Source of the DNA: Hemibagrus wyckioides
Taxonomy: Eukaryota; Chordata; Actinopteri; Siluriformes; Bagridae
Assembly (NCBI RefSeq): GCF_019097595.1
Contig: NC_080720.1
Span: 25,792,852-25,856,851, forward strand
Direction: 5' to 3'
Length of the DNA stretch: 64,000 bases
Shown here: piece by piece, positions 50,861-63,100 of the stretch
Position numbering within the stretch: the first letter of the stretch is position 1
How the letters are laid out: every line of letters starts with the position of its first letter
Notes under the pieces: model-generated
The model's input: the letters and a program-made list of their open reading frames with translations, nothing else
Databases searched by the model: none
What the model was told of the DNA's origin: nothing
Made by a program: the position numbers and the translations under genes

Positions 50861-51904
50861 ATGGACATTCAGACAGGCCAACTGGTGAGGGCCGTAGGTC
50901 CTATGGAGAGCCTGGAGAAGCAGCTGAGCTGCCCCATCTGCCTGGAAATGTTCACCAAGCCGGTGGTCATCCTGCCCTGCCAGCATAATCTCTGCCGTGG
51001 CTGTGCTAATGACCTCTACGACTCTCGCAACCCCTACCACTTCTCCGGAGGAATCTTCCGCTGCCCAACCTGTCGTTTTGAGGTGGTGCTGGACCGCCAT
51101 GGTGTCTATGGGCTTCAGAGGAATCTCCTCGTGGAGAACATAATTGACATCTACAAGCAACAGCTGGAGAACAGTGGTGGTGGTGGTCTGGAGCCTCCTT
51201 TGAAGGCCAAGGATACAAAAGAACCAATGTGCGAGGAGCATGCAGACGAGCGCATCAACATCTATTGTATTTCCTGCCAGGTCCCTACATGCTCCATGTG
51301 CAAGGTATTTGGCCAGCACAAGGACTGCAAAGTATCCACCCTGAAGAGCGTTTATGAAACTCAGAAGACTGAGCTCCAAAACGCTACTGAGCTGCTTGCA
51401 GCTAGCAACAGCTGCGTGCAGGCTATGCTAGTACAGCTGGAGCACACCTGCAAGACTGTGGAGGAGAACAGTCAACAGCAGAAGCAGAGACTGGGAGAGA
51501 AGTTTGACTTACTCTATGCAATCCTGGAAGATCGTAAGGCCCAGCTGCTGGAGCAGATCACACAGGAGCAGGATGAGAAGGTAGTACTGGTGCGATCACT
51601 AATTCAGCAGTACAAGGAACGGTTGGAGGCTAGCAGAAAGCTGATGGACCAGGCCACGCAGAGTTTGGACAACACCAACATCGCTGACTTCCTCATCAAT
51701 GCCAAGAAGCTCATTGCAGAAGCCAAAGACACAGCTAAAAACTCCCAGTTACAAAGGCCAGAGCCTGGTTTTGAGAAGATGGACCACCTCACCCTGTTTA
51801 CTGAAGAAGTAGAGGACATCCTTGCAAAAATGGACTTTGGTGCAGATGATGACGAAGATGAAGCAGAGGAATATGAAGAGGCAAAAGGGGAAGAAGAGGA
51901 GTAA
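50861..51904 (+). CDS. MuRF-family TRIM E3 ubiquitin ligase (TRIM63/54/55-like, possibly fish trim101), intronless
   Basis: This is a complete 347-residue protein in one exon. RING-type MuRFs ubiquitinate sarcomeric proteins and bind titin or microtubules in striated muscle. Visible domains are a RING with C24, C27, C40, H42, C45, C48, C68 and C71 (LSCPICLEMFTKPVVILPCQ), and the MuRF family box with the diagnostic DRHGVYGLQRNLLVENIIDI at 78-97. Then come a B-box 2 (C124, H127, C136, C139, C144, C147), a coiled coil at about 165-265, a COS-like box at about 266-325, and an acidic tail at 327-347. The stretch between the last two RING cysteine pairs is shorter than in human TRIM63, and a Gly run (106-109) replaces part of the linker. 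The ATG at 50861 follows a TATA box. Mammalian MuRF genes have several exons, so this copy is a retrogene-like or fish-specific member. The exact paralogue is not certain. Confidence 0.93.
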   Translation: MDIQTGQLVRAVGPMESLEKQLSCPICLEMFTKPVVILPCQHNLCRGCANDLYDSRNPYHFSGGIFRCPTCRFEVVLDRHGVYGLQRNLLVENIIDIYKQQLENSGGGGLEPPLKAKDTKEPMCEEHADERINIYCISCQVPTCSMCKVFGQHKDCKVSTLKSVYETQKTELQNATELLAASNSCVQAMLVQLEHTCKTVEENSQQQKQRLGEKFDLLYAILEDRKAQLLEQITQEQDEKVVLVRSLIQQYKERLEASRKLMDQATQSLDNTNIADFLINAKKLIAEAKDTAKNSQLQRPEPGFEKMDHLTLFTEEVEDILAKMDFGADDDEDEAEEYEEAKGEEEE

Positions 51905-52352
51905 GCCATGAAGAACTTTGTTCGATACAGAGACTTTTTATGGAGTAAGGATAGATGAGGAAATTATAACAGAGCCTTGGTTAGCACAGGAACACGAAAT
52001 AGCTGCTTTTGAAAACTGTGATGAGTGTGTGCAATCTTAAAAGCAGTTTTTTTACATGACAAATTGCACCATTTCCACTTTCCACTTGACTTTTATACTT
52101 TTGTATTTATACGAATGTTCATATTTAATTATTTCTGTTAATATTCAGGCTTAGTCCTGAATATTAGATTTAATAGGATTGTTAATTGAAAACTAGATTT
52201 TTTTAGCTGTAGAATACAGCTGTTATAATTTAGTTTTAGTGTGTCTGTCAAAATTGTTGAATACTTGAAATGATGTGATTGACTCATGAACTACTGTAAA
52301 AGTTTATTTTCATTGGATAATTCAATGGGAATAAAGTGTTTACAAAAAACAT
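51905..52352 (+). other. 3' UTR of the TRIM gene
   Basis: This AT-rich non-coding DNA follows the TAA-type stop and runs to just past a canonical poly(A) signal. It contains no frame or repeat of note. Confidence 0.6.
52330..52335 (+). terminator. Poly(A) signal AATAAA of the TRIM gene
   Basis: This hexamer lies about 425 bases after the stop and is followed by GTGTTT and then a T-rich stretch, a normal arrangement for cleavage shortly after 52350. Confidence 0.7.
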
Positions 52353-52741
52353 ATTTTTGTTGCTTAAAAGAACTCTCCTCTACACAAATATCCACACACA
52401 GGACTTTATATAGTTGTTGTTAGGAACAGATGCAACAGCAACAACAAATTTTCCTAACTGGTGAGGCAGACTATTCAAGAGGCAGACTATTTTTGCAGGG
52501 TGAGAATGAGAGAAGCCATGTAAGTCCAGGAATAGATGACAGCACGCCTCATGTTTCCATCCTCGACAATTACAGCTGCCGACTCAAATGCCTGCCAGTG
52601 CTATGTGGCCAGGGGTCAACACTGATTCCACCATCAGCTACAAATAGTTGCTAGGGTTCAGACTTCAAACAATAGCTGTACAGTACAGTGGGATAGTTAC
52701 ATTGCATTAAGCTAAATAAGCACAAAATAAGAAAAGTAAAC

Positions 52742-53470
52742 TGAGACCTGGGGAATTTGGAGGCCAAGTTAACACCTTGAACTCTTTGTTATCTTCCTCA
52801 AACTATTCCTGAATCATTTTTGCAGCAGGTGCAGCAGGGAGCCTTCTGAAAGACACCACTGCCTCTGTACTTGGTGTACAACAGTGTTAAAGTAGGTATT
52901 ATGTGTCCCCAGATTTCCAAGCTAAACATTGCTCAGAGCATCACACTGCCTCCACTGGTGATGCATATACAACTGGCTGTCCACATGATGTAAAAGAAAG
53001 ATGATTTGCCAGACCAGGCCACCCTCTTGCCCACGTGCCCATTGTAGACACTTTTGGCGGCGTACATGAGTCAGCATAGTCACTCTGACCTGTTTGTTTC
53101 TATGCAGCCCCATGCGCAGCAAACTACAATGCACTGTGTGTTCTGACAGCTTTCTATCATAGCCAACATTAACTTTTTCAGCAATTTGTGCTGCGGTAGC
53201 TCTTCCGTGGGATTGGACCAGACAGGCTAGTCTTTACTCCCCAGGTGCATTAATGAGCCTTGGTGGTCCGTGATCCTTTTGGAAGGTCTTAACCACTGCA
53301 CACTGTAAACACCCCACAACACCTGCTGTTTTGTTGATACTCATACCCAGTCAATTAGTGTTCACAATTCAGCCCTTGTTGAAGAGGCTCAGATCCTTAC
53401 ACTTACACGTGAACTATGAGAACTGAGTGTTCACTTGCTGACATATAAATCCCACCCCTCAACATTCACA
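52742..53470 (-). mobile_element. Old Tc1 element copy of the GATCAGCC family, no TIRs
   Basis: Minus-strand reading gives a degraded transposase in the right order. Near 53200 is a GRATAAQIAEK-like remnant, then MHCSLLRMGLHRNKQVRVTM and KCLQWARG. A broken HHVDSQLYM-like segment follows, and the C-terminal side lies near 52742 (TTGACTTGG-like). Internal deletions and many substitutions show that it is older than the copies at 22.9-24.1 kb. Confidence 0.75.
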
Positions 53471-53489
53471 ATCAACTCACTTCATCCTT

Positions 53490-54085
53490 CATATTTACCT
53501 CTAGATCATTGCCCCTTTTGTTTGAATCCACCAAGTTAAAAAAATATTGGAACAGATCGATTGTTTAAACAGTTAATAGCTCTGAATGTCTACTCTTGGT
53601 TTGAGCCCTGGGTTTCATCTGTGGAGACTGCATCTGTTGTTAAAAAGGAAAAACCAACATGAAGACCAAGGAGCTGTCAACGGGAGAAAAGCAAGCCATT
53701 TTGTAGCTGAGGAAAGAGGGAAAATTGATCAGAGCCATTGCACAAGCATTAGACATAGCCAATTCAGCAAACTGGAAAGTCCTGAAAAAGTAAGAAACAC
53801 TAGTTTTGAACATGTCCACCAAAAAATACAAGAGCAGTTGATGACAGAAACATTGTGAGAGCTGTGATGATTGAAAAAAACAAAAATTACACAACAACAG
53901 CCAGTGACATCACCAAAACCGCAGTAAGGCAGTAGCGTAGGTATCAAAATCCACCATTCAAAAAAGCAAGATGCAAACCATTCACCACAATCAGAAAACC
54001 AGATGCTTCTACTAGAGTGATGGACAAGCCAAAGTGTGAGTGAACATAGGATGTGCTCATGATGCGAAACATACAAGCACATCGG
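53490..54085 (+). mobile_element. Tc1/mariner relic, N-terminal part (another lineage)
   Basis: From an ATG near 53660 the plus strand reads MKTKELSTGEKQAIL, stop, LRKEGKLIRAIAQALDIANS, a Tc1 helix-turn-helix N-terminus. A broken linker follows. The segment before it (AAAAAAATATTGGAACAGAT) resembles the region between TIR and gene in these elements. Catalytic residues are absent. Confidence 0.7.
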
Positions 54086-56147
54086 TCACGCCTATATTGT
54101 TTAACACATCTTGATATAAATATCAGAAAACAAAAGCTAAACTTCGGTATCTATAGCTTTAGATCTTAAACCTAACTGTCTAACCTAAAAGTGTAATACT
54201 GTATTTGCAGCCTGCATTAAAATCACACTCAGAAGGAACCTTAAAGCCAACGCAAAGAACTTCATGTACCTATTACATGACATTGTTTCTATCATTGGCA
54301 TTTAAGATGCTTTGTAATGTTGAATTGTACAATTGCTATGAAATCATATCTGGTTCAACAATACCACCATTACAGATCTATTCAAGTGAAGTAAATCTTT
54401 GTTTTATAACACTTCAGCTGCTGTCTCGATGGCTGACTTGATGAAAACCATGAAACTCCACACCTCTGTAAAGCACAGATGCTTAGAATAGTATTTTACA
54501 TTCTGATGGTATATGAATACTCCATGGTATGAACAGCAGGTATCATGTTTCCAACATGTTGAGGTATGCTGATGATGCTTCAGCACCAAGTACATTTGGC
54601 CCAGTCATGCAATCAGTATTAAAGTATATCAAAATAGTGTCTCACACATGGGTTTGGTGTTGTCATGATGGATTTATTTGTATATTAACCTAACCTGATC
54701 TCTATTTGTGGATAATCACACAATGGAAAAACCCCTATAACTCATGCTAACACATTCACCAGCACTTATTAAACTGCTCATTTGTGTATACTTACTTAAA
54801 AAATGACCTCATTTTGGGGAAGACAATTTTATTTAGGATGTGATAAACTTCACTTCTCTTGTGTAACTAGAGATGGACAATTCCTATTGGGTAAATAATT
54901 GTTCCCAATAAACCAAACCTAAGTATATTTTCAGGACCAGTGAGAAATGCTTGCCTATTCTTCTGATATTGAACAGCGTGGCTTTGATATCTACCAAATA
55001 AAGTATTCAGAATCTTTATGGATGGCTCTGTTTTTGAAGCTATAATTTTCCTTTGAGTCAAAGTCACACCCATGAACCAGTTCCCCCTGAACAAACTACT
55101 GATCCTCATCCACTCTGTTTTCAACATTCTTGAAAAGACATCTAGCTCTTTCCTTTATTACTCAGCTGTAGATTTATCCAGTATGTCTGGTCTGATCCAG
55201 AAACAGCACATTGCAAAATAGGGCTTGAAGCTCAAACCTGCTTCTCTAAATAAAAACAGGACTTCCCCTGGTTGGCGAACATGGACCAGTATATTGCATC
55301 TAAATTTAGACTTGTGAATCAGCTCGCCCTTAGCCTCTGCTGTAACTCAACGAAGGACACAGCCTCTCTCAACTCCCATGGCTTAACAAAAAACAGGACC
55401 AGAGCTCCTACTCCTGCTCTAACCAGCAAAAGAAGATTGTGTGTCACAAAATGTCCTGAAATCTTCAACAGTAATATTTTTCAATAACTTATTGTGAATT
55501 GGCCTTTGGTCTTTGTTTACTAATCCAATTTAATGGAAATTTAATTTAATAACTCAACTTGCATTTGAGTAAGATGCTATATCTTTTTATATCTAAGTCC
55601 TTTACAGTTTATGAGGTGTTGAATATGTGTGCAAATCAAGGACACAATGAAAGATGTGACCTGAAAAACATGACCTGAGTTTCTGCAGAGTGTGCATCTA
55701 AGAGCCCTGCTGTGTAAAAATATCCACAGTGCATTTTCAGACTCGGCAGCCGCTGCCTGTACATGGTCGCACAGTAAATAGACGCTCTCTTTCTCTCTGT
55801 CACCTTGCCATGTGTCTTGCTGGCAGAAAGTGTACAATCAGGCCTAGACAACTTTGCTGATCCCAAATACAAAGGCACTAAAATGCAAATGAGTGACCTT
55901 GGGGGGGAGAAAATGTATCATTGACCAAAGGAAGGGAAAAGCCTTGCTCTAAGTAAAGAATAAAACATGACAGGACATAATGTTGCAGGAAAATAATCAG
56001 TAACACAATGGTGCTATCAAATGTCGTGCCATGGTTTCCAAGTGGTACTATCCACGGCAGTCCCATATATCACCAAGTAGTCCACATGGGGCCATTATCA
56101 GCAGCAGTGATCACTTCCATGTGCTGTCTATATATATAATAATATAT
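54086..56147. other. Intergenic, no gene seen
   Basis: The DNA is non-coding and AT-rich. Frames at 54867-55127 (-), 55272-55487 (+) and 55577-55837 (-) have no recognisable similarity. A SINE-free, repeat-poor stretch at about 55640-55840 is slightly GC-richer, with nothing further to say. Confidence 0.45.
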
Positions 56148-56192
56148 ACAAATAACCAGAGGGACAAAAAAAGAGCGTTTTCCGTTTTCCAA

Positions 56193-57543
<1,351 letters not shown>

Positions 57544-57800
57544 CATTTGGAAAATGTTCTTTTTTTGTCCCTCTGGTTATTTGTCCTTCAGTTATGTGCA
57601 TGGTCCAAATGAGCAGTACTCTGGAGTAATTACTATAGTGTTAGCTATAACAGTAGTTAACAATGGTCATTTATAACATTATGGTTATAAACATTTGACA
57701 ACAGAGTACTTTTGTTCCAGGTCCATGAGCAGAGGCCTATCTTTAATAAATGTAGGAACCAATTTATTGACAATGAATTAGAATAGAAATTAGTTAAGTC

Positions 57801-58024
57801 ACAGTGCTTCACAGCTCCAGGGTAACTTGTATTATTGTCTATGTGGACTAAACATGTACTCCCCATGTCTGTGTGGATTTCCTTTGGGTTTTCTTTCAAC
57901 GCCCAATACATGCCAAGAGTGTGAATGTGTGTGTGCATGGTGCTTTGTGATGGACAGGTTCCTCTGGTAGGCTCCAGATCCACTCTGACCCTGTCCAGAA
58001 TAAAATCGTTTCTAATGTCGAATG
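57801..58024 (+). repeat. SINE-like dispersed repeat, 3' part, + orientation
   Basis: CAGTGCTTCACAGCTCCAGG, GTACTCCCCATGTCTGTGTG, GTGTGTGCATGGTGCTTTGT, GGCTCCAGATCCACTCTGAC and ATAAAATCGTTTCTAATG match the body and tail of the 14585 family. The tRNA-like head is missing. Confidence 0.65.
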
Positions 58025-59121
58025 AAATTCGATCATGATCTCAAAATTAGATTAGTCTAAATATTTTTATCTACATGAAAAAGAAACAGACACACAAGGG
58101 ATACTTTTCTTTTAAATTTACATTTTATAAATGCAGCAGTATTATATAAGTACAGTTCTTAAAATCAGTATCACAATGGCTGTTTGTCTGTAGATGGTAG
58201 AGGAATGACACTTTCCTTGAGCTATTTTAAATGAAAAAGCACTCCATTCACTGGAAACACTAAGCCTGTCTGTCTCTTCTTTTTTCACTTGAAAATGTAA
58301 GCATGTGATCAGCACAGGAGAAATATTTTAGCCTGCTTTTTTCGCTTCATTTTCAGTGGAGTCGACAACAGCCGCTGATCGCTGTTTAACACGAGGGTCG
58401 AAAGAGGTAAATACACTCAGATCTATTTTAAATATTGTAATATTGATTATGTAATGTATTATAAAGTGACAGTATAGCACTAGAACATGCGCAAATGAAT
58501 GTCTCTTTAAATGTGTTAGACGCCTGCCATGCTTGATTAATTCACCCACACTCAGTTAGTCCAGTTCTAATCTTTAAATCATCACCATATGCACAGATCT
58601 ACAGACAGACATCAGATCAATAGAATATGGATTAGGATTCAAAGCATTAACCTGCCACTGCGACTGTAGTTTTGCACTTCTTCTTCTTCATCTTCAGTTC
58701 AATATATACATTATGTTAATCAATAATTAATACTGAACACATCATCACTGAAAGTGTAAATGATTAAACCATGACGCATATGTTAAACTTAAAAAGGAGA
58801 AGAAGAAGAAGAAGAAGAAGAAGAAGAAGAAGACTAACTGCTTTCAATTCCAATCTATATGATATTGAATTTATGTTCTTCTTTAAGCTGGAGAAATTCA
58901 TTTTTAGCTAAATATTACATGTATGATTTTAATAACTGTTATAGATATTTAGCTGCATTTGGAAGAAATTCCATACAGATTCACTGTTTTAATTCTTTTT
59001 TGTTTTTACGAACATATAAACAGTAAACACTGAATGTTTTATTAATTATTTAGTGAACTCTGTCCTGCAACACATTTGAGCTCCTTTTTTATATTCTCTT
59101 ATCTTGCATTTTCTTTTACAG
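58025..59121. other. Upstream flank of mlph
   Basis: The stretch holds (GAA)n at about 58796-58832. A GC-richer island at about 58355-58406 ends in AAAGAG|GTAAAT, a usable splice donor, and could be a non-coding first exon of mlph (GCCGCTGATCGC region). That is only a suggestion from position and donor. No other gene was seen. Confidence 0.4.
58796..58832 (+). repeat. (GAA)n microsatellite
   Basis: About 11-12 GAA units lie some 400 bases before the mlph coding start, probably within its first intron or promoter region. Confidence 0.9.
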
Positions 59122-59247
59122 ATTTAGAAACTGACTAAAGTGAAGTACTAAATAAGTGTATGGGTTCATATATCTTCCCTGTACATTTTATGAAATCCAG
59201 GTCTTTTGTACTAAGGCTACAGTACCAAAAAAAAACAACGTTGTAGA

Positions 59248-62200
59248 ATGGATAAGAAATTGGACCTATCCAGACTCACAGATGAGGAGGCCAAGCACGT
59301 GTGGGAGGTGATCCAGAGAGATTTTGAGCTTAGGAAGAAAGAGGAGGCGAGACTCGGGTGAGTTCAACAAATCGGAATTTAATTCCTCAGACATTCCTTT
59401 CATTTTGCTTGATATCTTGATATTGTTATTTTGATTGATGCAGGTATGTTCACTTAGCAACAGCATTTCATGTTAAGACAGTGAAGGTCATGTACAAGCA
59501 GGTCACTCCTTTCTGTGAAATAATGAGAGCAGCTCAGTGCTGAACCCATTCCCATGATGATAATCACAGCAAAGTCACAAGGTCAGATTGCTCCATAGCT
59601 CTGCCTGGGAAAACAAGGTGGTGTGAGAACTCTCTGTCTGTCGTCTTAACACAAAGACTTTTTCAACCAGATATTTTTTGAGAGGTGTATTATCCTTCTC
59701 AGTAAAGATAGAATTTTCCAAAGTTTAACCCAGACTAGAAAGGCTGCAGAGAGATTCTATATTCAGCTTAAGCTTGTGATTGGCGCATACTGGTATAGGA
59801 CAATGCTAAGCTCAGTCTATGTCGAGGAACTTACTCTCAGACATATTCAGGCATGTATCCAAATATGAATATATTACTCAGATTGAACAAATAATGCTAT
59901 TATGAATAAGAAGTGCACTCCTGTTTTGTTTTTTTTTTCATTTATCTACTTTGAGTCTAGAGAGCCCATGGAATGCAACAAAAATCATGTGAACCAGCAG
60001 TTGTTATTTCTATGCAGGCATGAGGCAGTGATTAGATATGTAGCTTGTAGGACAAAAACATTGACCATGTGCATGTACGTAATGCATTTCCAGCGTGCAT
60101 TCATTCATCTTTAGTAAACAACTTTTTTTTTTTCCTGGGACTTATTGATAAGCTTCAATTTTTAGTAAACAAAACCTTCCAGATTAGGCCGTGCTCACAC
60201 TATAAATATTTGGCGCACCAATCAGATAAAGATACAGATAATGACACCCCTACTTTGTTGATTCTGTGTCCTCCAGGGAGTTAAGGACAATAATTGAGAA
60301 AGAAGACACAAAGCGAGAGCTCCTGAGCTCTCAGTCCAGCCTCACTGATTCCCACTGCATCCGCTGCCTGCAGCCTTTCAAGTTCCTGGTGAACAGCAAG
60401 CGCCAGTGTCTGGACTGCCATCTCTACATCTGCAAGACTTGCAGCCGTTACAGTACAAAGGAGCATGGCTGGGTGTGCGATCCATGCCGAATGTCCAGGT
60501 CAGATTCGTCCCTTTAGGGGAGAAAAACTGGCATGTCGAAAATGAGTAAGAACTTTTGACATTAACTATTTACTTTCTGCTCTTACAGGATACTAAAAAT
60601 TGGAACCCTGGGCTGGTATCACGACAACATACGCTCTCGCTTCAAGCGCTTCGGCAGTGCCAAAGTGATGAGGTCGCTTTACAAGAGATTAAATGAAGAG
60701 GGTGAGTGCTATAAAAAGCATACTGATAGCCTGGGATGTGTTAAAATGACCTCTCACATTACTGTACTGCATTATCATACTTTTCCATGCATGTCCTAAG
60801 CCAACATAATCACCTTTTGTATTGAGGGACCTCAAGTGTTTTGTTACACAATGTTAGAGTGAAGGATATTTAAGACATATATCACTGCCATGAAAGTCAT
60901 ATGACATGGGGAAAGTCTTGTGAATTCCTTAAGCATCTCCTTCAAAATAATGGCCTACTCATCAAGGCTGACAGCTCGTGTCAGTTCATTATAAGCATTC
61001 ATTGTCAGTGTGTGTCTGAAGTAGATCAGTGACTTCTTGTTTAGTGTCAGAGCCGGAGGGTGTATCCAGAATATTGAGGCCAACACAGATCACATGTTGT
61101 GCTGGTGTCTGAGCACGTTCTGTCGAGGTTATTTATGACTATCCTGCATGATCAGACAAGGTAAATAGAGAAATGGAAAACATACCTAGAATGCATAACA
61201 GGCAGGAGGATTACTGAGCATGACCCAAGCTGACTGAGATGGTTTAAATCACTGGGCTTTTCAAGCATTTGAAATATTTAGTCACATATCCCACTATTAT
61301 TTTTCAAGAGAATTAAAATTTCTTTTTTAAGCTGAAACACTGCTTTAACACACCCTGTACTTCAGGCTTTTTTTTACTATCCTGATACTGAGAGTCCTTA
61401 TAATTAACTGCCCTTTAGGGATAAACATTTTATTCAACTGTATAGAAAAAGCACATTGTTTATTCTTCAAATCAGTAATGTCCTATGGATGAGTAATATG
61501 ACCAGCTGGGTTCCATAAAAAGCCTATTTTTATTAAACGTTAATGTTGGTATTCCAGCAGTTAGCATGATACCAAGAAAGGATTAGCATTGACATTAATC
61601 CCCTTTGTTTGTCCAGGTCGCCGTGACGATGACGTGCAATCCATGCCTGACGTCCACAGTGAGTGGTGCATGAACAATGCAGTGCTTGAAACAAGAGCAG
61701 CTGTTCATCCCTGATAGTGATCACAAGTAGAAAGGAATGAATCCAGTGTAACATTTCTTTTAACTCGATAAGTGATTCAATATTACTGATTTACTATTAG
61801 ATGTATACAATGGCCATGATGATGAGCATATGGATGCAGTGGAAGGACAGCGCTATAAACAGGTAAACAATTTCCAGTGAAGCCTGCTTTATTTCGTAAC
61901 GTATATTAATCTTATAAGAGAATCTTTAAAAGACCTTTCAGCCCAACTACATCTCAAAAATGATATAAAAGTCTTGAAACTAGCCCCCAAAACAGAAATG
62001 GCAGGCTTATTTTTCTTATTTTTTCAGCCTTTGCATAGTGAAGCAAGATCACTGTAGTGCACAGACATTTCTAATATACAGATACTTCCCATGCTATTAT
62101 CCCCCGTAACCCTCTCCCAATCTTTGCAATATATAGTATTTCATAATAGAAACACTTTTGTCCTGTCTGCACTTGCACTTCACCTTTGTTTGTTCATTTG

Positions 62201-62990
62201 TAAATGTATTACATTAACTTCTGATTATTTACTTTAAAAGAAGATCTGGGTGGCCATAAAATATTTAAAATATTTAAATATTTAGTCTAATTTGGCATAA
62301 AACAAAAAATGGCAACCCTGTTATTAAATGTCCTGTCTGCTGCTGCTCCTGAAAATATTTATAGAGCGAGCATGGGGCAGAGTAATTCCTGCCTCAATGG
62401 GCCTCCATATTTGTCCAATAGGTTCAGTTATAACTCTATTGAGCTAAATGGGGAAGCGAGCATCCTGCCCTATGATTACAACTTAAAATCTAGAAAGATG
62501 AGGAAACACTGGCTTACATATGTAAAAAATAATCATAGATCATTCAAAAGAAATAATTTGTATTCAATGCAATAAAAAATGTAGAATAATTTGTTGAAGG
62601 ACTTGTATACCGTATATATAACAGAACACACACACACACACCCATCGCAGCTGTTGTGATTTTATACAGTGATTTCTAATACATTGTGCTTCGTCCCCCA
62701 ACCCCAATGAGATGCGAAAGACAAAACGTCTACTTTCTGTCCATCCTATGGACCTGGAAATAGATGAGTACGGCAGCCATTCCCGGCGACATTCTATGCA
62801 GGCAAGTGTGCTCTTTCATTCATATTTACTTTAAACATGGACATTTCCATAATGTATTTTTCCAACTTACAGTATGTACAAGATGAACGTGGAGTGCTGC
62901 GGAATGATTTGGAATACAGCGCTGACATGTACCATCACCATCACCACCGCATGAGTCGAAGGAAGAGTCTGGATCGTTTCTCACGACCAG
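59248..62990 (+). CDS. mlph: Melanophilin (Slac2-a), N-terminal part, seven coding exons, gene continues past the window
   Basis: Melanophilin links Rab27a on melanosomes to myosin Va and moves pigment granules along actin. Coding exons are 59248-59357, 60277-60498, 60589-60701, 61617-61658, 61801-61862, 62712-62801 and 62873-62990, and phases join without a break. The protein starts [20 protein letters not shown], nearly the same as human MLPH. A zinc finger with C64, C67, C81, C84, C89, C92, C104 and C107 follows. The Rab27-binding TLGWYH stretch (117-122) precedes [15 protein letters not shown] (127-141), completing the Slp-homology domain. Residues 184-213 include KRLLSVH, as in MLPH. The acceptor for the first coding exon is probably at 59121, leaving a short 5' UTR in that exon. 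One donor is GC (62802), and the donor after 62990 is weak. The myosin-binding C-terminus is not in view. Fish may have a and b copies. Confidence 0.93.
62802..62872 (+). other. mlph: Short GC-AG intron in mlph (71 bp)
   Basis: After the exon ending ATGCAG at 62801 the next bases are GCAAGT, the consensus for the rare GC splice-donor class. The intron ends in CCAACTTACAG at 62872. Using this donor keeps frame (phase 0) between residues 213 and 214. No GT donor nearby does this as well. Confidence 0.75.
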
Positions 62991-62995
62991 GTCTA

Positions 62996-62998
62996 TAA
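62996..62998 (+). other. mlph: In-frame stop just after mlph exon 7 donor (possible alternative end)
   Basis: If the weak donor at 62991 (CAG|GTCTAT) is not used, translation reads two more codons and ends at TAA, giving a ~254-residue protein. An AATAAA hexamer lies at 63095-63100. The isoform is hypothetical; see findings. Confidence 0.4.
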
Positions 62999-63094
62999 GA
63001 AGTCACACACACACACACACACACTCATCATTCCTTATATTTATACAATGAATGATAAATTAAACAGTTCTCATATATAACAAATTAGGTCAGT

Positions 63095-63100
63095 AATAAA
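63095..63100 (+). terminator. AATAAA hexamer downstream of mlph exon 7
   Basis: This canonical poly(A) signal lies ~97 bases after the in-frame TAA, following a (CA)n run at about 63006-63025. It could end a short mlph transcript or be a chance hexamer in AT-rich intron DNA. Confidence 0.35.

Noticed and set aside
50801..51379. 192-codon minus-strand open frame
   Set aside because: It is antisense to the TRIM coding sequence and mirrors its codon structure. There is no independent evidence.
53586..53858. 90-codon open frame as a host gene
   Set aside because: It is an alternate frame across a Tc1 transposase relic, and the transposase signature is in another frame of the same strand.
62309..62575. 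88-codon open frame in mlph intron 5 as an extra exon
   Set aside because: No good acceptor/donor pair keeps the phase-0 join, the two flanking exons already join in frame, and the peptide is not recognisable. It could still be part of an unrecognised repeat.
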